A stretch of DNA of 11,269 nucleotides from an uncultured Bacteroidales bacterium (GTDB taxonomy: Bacteria > Bacteroidota > Bacteroidia > Bacteroidales > UBA932). The position numbers were made by a program, and so were the translations under genes. The DNA is taken from positions 1-11,269 of the forward strand of contig CAMHFA010000015.1 in the NCBI GenBank assembly GCA_946184255.1, written 5' to 3'. This document shows, in pieces, positions 8,049 to 11,269 of this stretch. Numbering within the stretch: the stretch's first letter is position 1; every line of letters starts with the position of its first letter. The notes under the pieces are model-generated. The model saw nothing but the letters and a program-made list of their open reading frames with translations. It was not told the DNA's origin and searched no databases.

Positions 8049-8861
8049 ATGAATAATATCTCTCCTTTAGCATCTGTAAGTCCCAACGCAATACTGGGTG
8101 ACAATATTGAAATAGGTCCCTTCGCTTTCATCGACGCTGATGTCGAAATCGGGGACGGATGCAAGATAATGCCCCACGCCACCGTATTCCAATATGTCAA
8201 GATGGGAAAGAACTGCGAAATCTTCCCTGGAGCTGTCGTGGGGGCAATCCCCCAGGACCTGAAATACGAAGGGGAGATCACCAGGGTCGAGCTTGGAGAC
8301 AATGTGACAGTCCGCGAGTGTGCAACCATAAACCGCGGCACGAAGGCCAGCGGAAAGTACATTACCAGGATCGGAAGCGACACCCTGATCATGTCCTATG
8401 TACATATCGCCCATGACTGCGTGATCGGCAACCACTGCATCCTGACCAGCTATGTCGGCCTGGCCGGAGAGACCCAGATAGACGACTGGGCAATAATCGG
8501 TGGCGGCTCCAAGGCTCATCAGTTCTCAAAGGTCGGCTGTCATGCAATGGTCGGTGGAATGTCCAAGATCAACAAGGACGTGCCTCCCTATGTTCTGTGC
8601 GGCCGCGAACCGATAAGCTATGCAGGTGTGAATATCGTCGGACTCCGCCGCAGGGGTTTCTCATCTGAAGTGATCAGGAACATAAAGGACATTTACGACA
8701 CGATCTACTACTCCGGGTACAACATTTCCGACGGCTGTACAAAGGTCGAGGCCGGTTTCCCCCAGAGCGAGGAACGTGACACTATCCTCGAATTCATCAA
8801 GAATTCAAAGAGGGGTATCATCAGGGCCAGCGATTCCCACGAGAAAGGCGTTTTTGAATAG
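8049..8861 (+). CDS. lpxA: Acyl-ACP--UDP-N-acetylglucosamine O-acyltransferase LpxA
   Basis: First enzyme of lipid A synthesis; moves a 3-hydroxyacyl chain from acyl carrier protein to the 3-hydroxyl of UDP-GlcNAc in the cytoplasm. The protein has 270 residues, slightly longer than the usual 255-262, with the excess at the C-terminus. A left-handed beta-helix of hexapeptide repeats covers about 1-185, followed by a helical C-terminal domain. HIAHDC at 119-124 holds the catalytic His122 (His125 in E. coli), and HQF at 157-159, MVGG at 167-170 and DVPPYV at 177-182 are conserved. Gly170 sits at the acyl-chain 'ruler' position (Gly173 in E. coli), which suggests a pocket for chains of 14 carbons or more; this is inference. 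It lies 18 bases after lpxC and 9 before the next gene, so all three are one operon. Confidence 0.97.
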   Translation: MNNISPLASVSPNAILGDNIEIGPFAFIDADVEIGDGCKIMPHATVFQYVKMGKNCEIFPGAVVGAIPQDLKYEGEITRVELGDNVTVRECATINRGTKASGKYITRIGSDTLIMSYVHIAHDCVIGNHCILTSYVGLAGETQIDDWAIIGGGSKAHQFSKVGCHAMVGGMSKINKDVPPYVLCGREPISYAGVNIVGLRRRGFSSEVIRNIKDIYDTIYYSGYNISDGCTKVEAGFPQSEERDTILEFIKNSKRGIIRASDSHEKGVFE

Positions 8862-8870
8862 ACCAGGACC

Positions 8871-9539
8871 ATGCTTCTGGGCATAGCCTATTTCCCTCCT
8901 ATCAGCTATTTCGCGTTGATGGCCGAAGGGAAGACCGTACACATAGAAGCTTGCGAGAACTACCAGAAGCAGAGTTGGCGCAACCGTTGCCGCTACTATG
9001 CAGCCGATGGGCCCCAGTACCTCAATTTCCCGGTGGTGCATGAAGGAGGGACCCACGAACTCCCCATCACGAAAATCAAAGTGGACTATTCAACTCCCTG
9101 GGTAATAAGGACTGAACGGGCCATCGCATCAGCCTACGAATCATCAGCTTATTTCGACTATTACAAGGACGAGCTTTTCGCAATCCTTGACTCGAAACCC
9201 GAAACCCTCTTCGAACTGGACATGCAGATAATCCGCTTCTTCCTTAAAAAGACCAGGATCGAGGCTGATATCCGCCTGACAGAGGAGTACGTTCCTCCGG
9301 TCCCTGTGGTTCTACATGCTCACCAACCGCAGCCGGTCTCTGAGCCTGTCGAAGGGGACTACCGGGAAATGCTTCATCCTAAACGCCCTGACACAGTGCT
9401 TAAGGATCTGGGACTGGAAAAACCGTATTACCAGGTCTTCGCCCAGAAATACGGTTTCATTCCCAATCTTTCAATAATGGACCTGTTGTTCAACGAAGGT
9501 CCCGACTCAATCCTCTACCTGAAAGTTCCCGGCCGTTAG
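8871..9539 (+). CDS. WbqC family protein
   Basis: Member of the WbqC-like family, first named from surface polysaccharide gene clusters; its biochemical role is not established. The protein has 222 residues, a usual length. Family-like segments are the N-terminal AYFPPISYFALM (6-17), the motif YQKQSWRNRCRY (31-42), the strand LPITKIKV followed by PWVIRTERAIASAYESSAYF, and a C-terminal block with KPYYQVFAQKYGFIPNLSI. No signal peptide or membrane segment is evident, so it is probably cytosolic. It starts 9 bases after lpxA, so it is probably translated from the lpx transcript, which fits a link to envelope glycan or lipopolysaccharide synthesis. Its TAG stop overlaps the stop codon of the convergent folP gene. 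Confidence is high for the family and low for any function. Confidence 0.85.
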   Translation: MLLGIAYFPPISYFALMAEGKTVHIEACENYQKQSWRNRCRYYAADGPQYLNFPVVHEGGTHELPITKIKVDYSTPWVIRTERAIASAYESSAYFDYYKDELFAILDSKPETLFELDMQIIRFFLKKTRIEADIRLTEEYVPPVPVVLHAHQPQPVSEPVEGDYREMLHPKRPDTVLKDLGLEKPYYQVFAQKYGFIPNLSIMDLLFNEGPDSILYLKVPGR

Positions 9540-10351
9540 GATCTTCCGAAGACATCTATTACCTGACAGGCTGCGGACACATCATGTACTCGTAGGATGT
9601 CAGCTCCATTCTGAAGGGCAATCAAGTTAGCTGCACATGTAGCCGGAAGGGCTTCTCCCGGGGTAATCCCAAGGGGTTTGTATAGGAAACTCTTGCGGGA
9701 AATGCCGGCAAGCACCGGGCGGCCAAAGTCTTTCAGGACAGACATTTCACGAAGAAGCTGCCAGTTTTGCTCCGCGGTCTTGGCGAAACCGAAACCCGGA
9801 TCCAGGATCCAGTCCTTGACTCCGTACAGGTCCGCCTTCTCTGAAAAAACACTGAAAAACTCCCGGACCGCCACCGTTACATCGTCGTAGTCGGTAAGTG
9901 ACTGCATGTTTTTGGGAGTACCCCTGGTGTGCATGGCTACATATTCAAGTCCCAATTCTCCCACAAGTTGCCACATGGAAGATGATCCTCCGCTGACATC
10001 GTTAACAATGAACCGCCCGACAATGTCAAAGGCACGGGAAACGATTCCTGGACGGAAAGTGTCGATGGAGAGATGAAGGCCGCGACGTTCACTCGCAAGG
10101 AGTTTCAGGAACGGACATAGCCTTCTCCATTCTTCCTCTTCTGGGACGGAATCGGATCCGGGCCTGGTGGAACAGGCTCCCAAGTCAATGATGGCGGCTC
10201 CCTCGGAAACCATGGAATCAATCCTGGCCAGAAGGATTTCCATGTTCAAGGAACCGTCTTTCCCAAGGAAACGGCTTCCTTCGAAGAAGGAATCGTCGGT
10301 CAGGTTGACGATTCCCATAACTTCGGTCTTTCTTTTACGCTTGTCACTCAT
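9536..10351 (-). CDS. folP: Dihydropteroate synthase
   Basis: Condenses p-aminobenzoate with hydroxymethyl-dihydropterin pyrophosphate in folate synthesis; the sulfonamide target. With the chosen ATG (10349-10351) the protein has 271 residues in a TIM-barrel. Motifs in order: VMGIVNLTDDSFF (11-23, the pyrophosphate-binding Asn16 loop), DLGACSTRPG (the sulfonamide-region loop), LSIDTF, VNDVSGG, MHTRGTP, ILDPGFGFAK, GISRKSF and RVHDV. All standard pterin-binding and substrate-binding blocks are present. An in-frame ATG nine codons upstream (to 10378) would add hydrophobic residues MIFWLFLFK and remove the promoter-like site from the upstream region, so I do not favour it. An ATG at residue 12 would clip the first strand. 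Diverges from tmk and converges on the WbqC gene. Confidence 0.95.
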   Translation of the reverse strand: MSDKRKRKTEVMGIVNLTDDSFFEGSRFLGKDGSLNMEILLARIDSMVSEGAAIIDLGACSTRPGSDSVPEEEEWRRLCPFLKLLASERRGLHLSIDTFRPGIVSRAFDIVGRFIVNDVSGGSSSMWQLVGELGLEYVAMHTRGTPKNMQSLTDYDDVTVAVREFFSVFSEKADLYGVKDWILDPGFGFAKTAEQNWQLLREMSVLKDFGRPVLAGISRKSFLYKPLGITPGEALPATCAANLIALQNGADILRVHDVSAACQVIDVFGRS

Positions 10352-10386
10352 TTTGAACAAAAATAGCCAAAAAATCAATATCTTTG
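10352..10386 (+). promoter_or_regulatory. Bacteroidetes-type promoter for tmk
   Basis: TATCTTTG at 10379-10386 fits TAnnTTTG exactly, and TTTG at 10352-10355 lies 23 bases upstream, at the long end of the reported spacing. Transcription would start near 10392, leaving a leader of about 16 bases before the tmk ATG. The site overlaps the candidate folP promoter on the opposite strand. Confidence 0.6.
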
Positions 10387-10390
10387 TAAA
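10358..10390 (-). promoter_or_regulatory. Candidate folP promoter, possibly leaderless
   Basis: The minus strand reads TATTTTTG at 10365-10358, an exact TAnnTTTG match. TTTA at 10390-10387, 21 bases upstream, is a three-of-four -33 match. The expected transcription start is within a base or two of the chosen folP ATG, which would make the message leaderless or nearly so. The region is AT-rich, so a chance match is possible. Confidence 0.45.
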
Positions 10391-10407
10391 TTAATCAGTC
10401 TGTCGAA

Positions 10408-11094
10408 ATGCTTATAGTTCTGGAAGGTCTTGATGGCGCAGGCAAGTCCACACAGGTCAGGAAGTTGAAGTCTTACCTTGAAGGGATCTGCCCGGGGTTG
10501 GAGTATATCCATTTCCCCAGATACGACGCTCCTGTCTATGGAGACCTGATCAGCCGCTTCCTCAGAGGTGACTTCGGATCAAACGAGACTGTCCATCCCC
10601 AGCTTGTCGCCCTCCTTTTCGCCGAGGACAGGCATGGTGCCTCACCCATCATGAAGAAAACCCTTTCAGAAGGTGGCTTCGTGCTTCTGGACCGGTATGT
10701 CTATTCCAACATTGCTTACCAGTGCGCCAAGCTGTCCAATCCGGATGAGAGTGAAAGGCTCAGGGAGTGGATCCTGAACACCGAATTCGGCACCTTCAAC
10801 CTTCCGAGGCCTGACTTGAATATATTCCTGGATGTTCCTATCGAATTCGTGGAGAGCAGTTTGGAGAAGAGCAGGAAGGGAGCGGACCGGGATTATCTCC
10901 ACGGCGCCTCCGACATCCATGAGGCCAGCATCGAATTCCAGAAAAAGGTAAGGAGCATCTATCTGCGCCAGGCTTCCCTGGATCCCGGCTTCATCCGGGT
11001 TGACTGCTCCGGACCTGACGGCAGGATGCTTCCTCCGGATGAGATATTCGCGAAGGTAAAGGCAGTGACAGACGAACATATCAAGGACAGATGA
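10408..11094 (+). CDS. tmk: Thymidylate kinase (dTMP kinase)
   Basis: Phosphorylates dTMP to dTDP with ATP, an essential step in dTTP supply, in the cytoplasm. The protein has 228 residues, slightly longer than the 205-215 usual in E. coli-like enzymes. The P-loop GLDGAGKST is at 7-15, the dTMP-binding FPRYD at 36-40, the DRYVYSN motif at 95-101 (the family's DR[YFH] motif), and IFLDVP at 139-144 precedes an Arg/Lys-rich lid region (RKGADRDYLHG, 156-166). The arginine in the lid rather than in the P-loop suggests the E. coli-like arrangement; this is inference. The ATG at 10408 gives MLIVLEGLDG, a standard start. The TGA stop overlaps the ATG of the next gene (ATGA), which implies translational coupling. 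Confidence 0.96.
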   Translation: MLIVLEGLDGAGKSTQVRKLKSYLEGICPGLEYIHFPRYDAPVYGDLISRFLRGDFGSNETVHPQLVALLFAEDRHGASPIMKKTLSEGGFVLLDRYVYSNIAYQCAKLSNPDESERLREWILNTEFGTFNLPRPDLNIFLDVPIEFVESSLEKSRKGADRDYLHGASDIHEASIEFQKKVRSIYLRQASLDPGFIRVDCSGPDGRMLPPDEIFAKVKAVTDEHIKDR

Positions 11095-11269
11095 ACACGA
11101 AAATATTCCATTACAGGTTAAAGAGGCTTTGCGCCTTCATTATAGGGATAGTGTTCCTCCTGGCGGGAATCTTCAAGCTCCTCGACCCTGTCGGGGCCGG
11201 TCTCGTTGTGGAAGAGTACTTCCGTTTCCTGCATCTCGGTTTCCTCATTCCGGTGGCAAAGGCCGTAGC
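11091..11269 (+). CDS. DoxX-like membrane protein (N-terminal part; runs off window)
   Basis: Only the first 59 residues are visible. After a basic N-terminus (Lys/Arg at 4, 9, 11, 12) a hydrophobic segment at about 13-31 is followed by GIFKLLDPVG (26-35), matching the 'G..K..DP.G' signature of DoxX-type integral membrane proteins common in Bacteroidetes. A second hydrophobic stretch begins near residue 46. The exact biochemical role of this family in Bacteroidetes is not established. Its ATG overlaps the tmk stop by four bases, so it is co-translated with tmk. In several Bacteroidetes, as I recall, such a gene precedes tpiA; whether that holds here is outside the window. Confidence 0.7.
   Translation, partial: MNTKIFHYRLKRLCAFIIGIVFLLAGIFKLLDPVGAGLVVEEYFRFLHLGFLIPVAKAV

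Noticed and set aside
1..11269. Mobile elements, CRISPR arrays, tRNA or rRNA genes, defence or phage genes
   Set aside because: None seen: no transposase-like protein, no evenly spaced repeats, no cloverleaf-like sequence noticed in the short gaps; nearly every base belongs to a housekeeping or envelope gene.

Overview
The window looks like chromosomal housekeeping DNA from a member of the Bacteroidetes, most likely Bacteroidales. The main signs are three promoter-like sites with the Bacteroidetes -7 element TAnnTTTG, start codons with no clear Shine-Dalgarno sequence, the gene order lpxD-lpxC-lpxA, the sequence character of RimP, NusA, IF2 and thymidylate kinase, and a DoxX-type gene of the kind common in this phylum. 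Base composition looks moderate in genes (roughly half G+C by eye) and AT-rich between them. Genus cannot be fixed from this window.

Layout. (1) Positions 1-5947, minus strand, form a run that reads right to left: rimP, nusA, infB, then a truncated family 3 glycoside hydrolase lipoprotein that starts only 11 bases after infB. A promoter-like site lies upstream of rimP. Between it and the rimP start is a terminator-like hairpin with a U-rich tail, which may be an attenuator. (2) Positions 6080-9539, plus strand, form a lipid A cluster: lpxD, lpxC, lpxA and a WbqC-family gene. LpxC ends where, in most Bacteroidales, a FabZ dehydratase domain is fused, so it stands alone here. (3) Positions 9536-10351, minus strand, hold folP (dihydropteroate synthase), convergent with the WbqC gene and sharing its stop-codon bases. 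(4) Positions 10408-11269, plus strand, hold a thymidylate kinase gene and the start of a DoxX-like membrane protein gene, overlapping by ATGA. folP and tmk diverge from a 56-base spacer in which two opposed promoter-like sites overlap.

Together the genes cover ribosome maturation, transcription elongation and translation initiation (rimP-nusA-infB), the early acyl-transfer and deacetylation steps of lipid A synthesis (lpxA, lpxC, lpxD), and folate and dTTP supply (folP, tmk). Coding density is very high: no gene-free stretch exceeds about 130 bases. I saw no tRNA, rRNA, CRISPR array, insertion sequence or phage gene. I see no new multi-gene system. The points most worth following are the possible rimP leader attenuator, the missing FabZ domain, and the glycoside hydrolase tucked behind infB.
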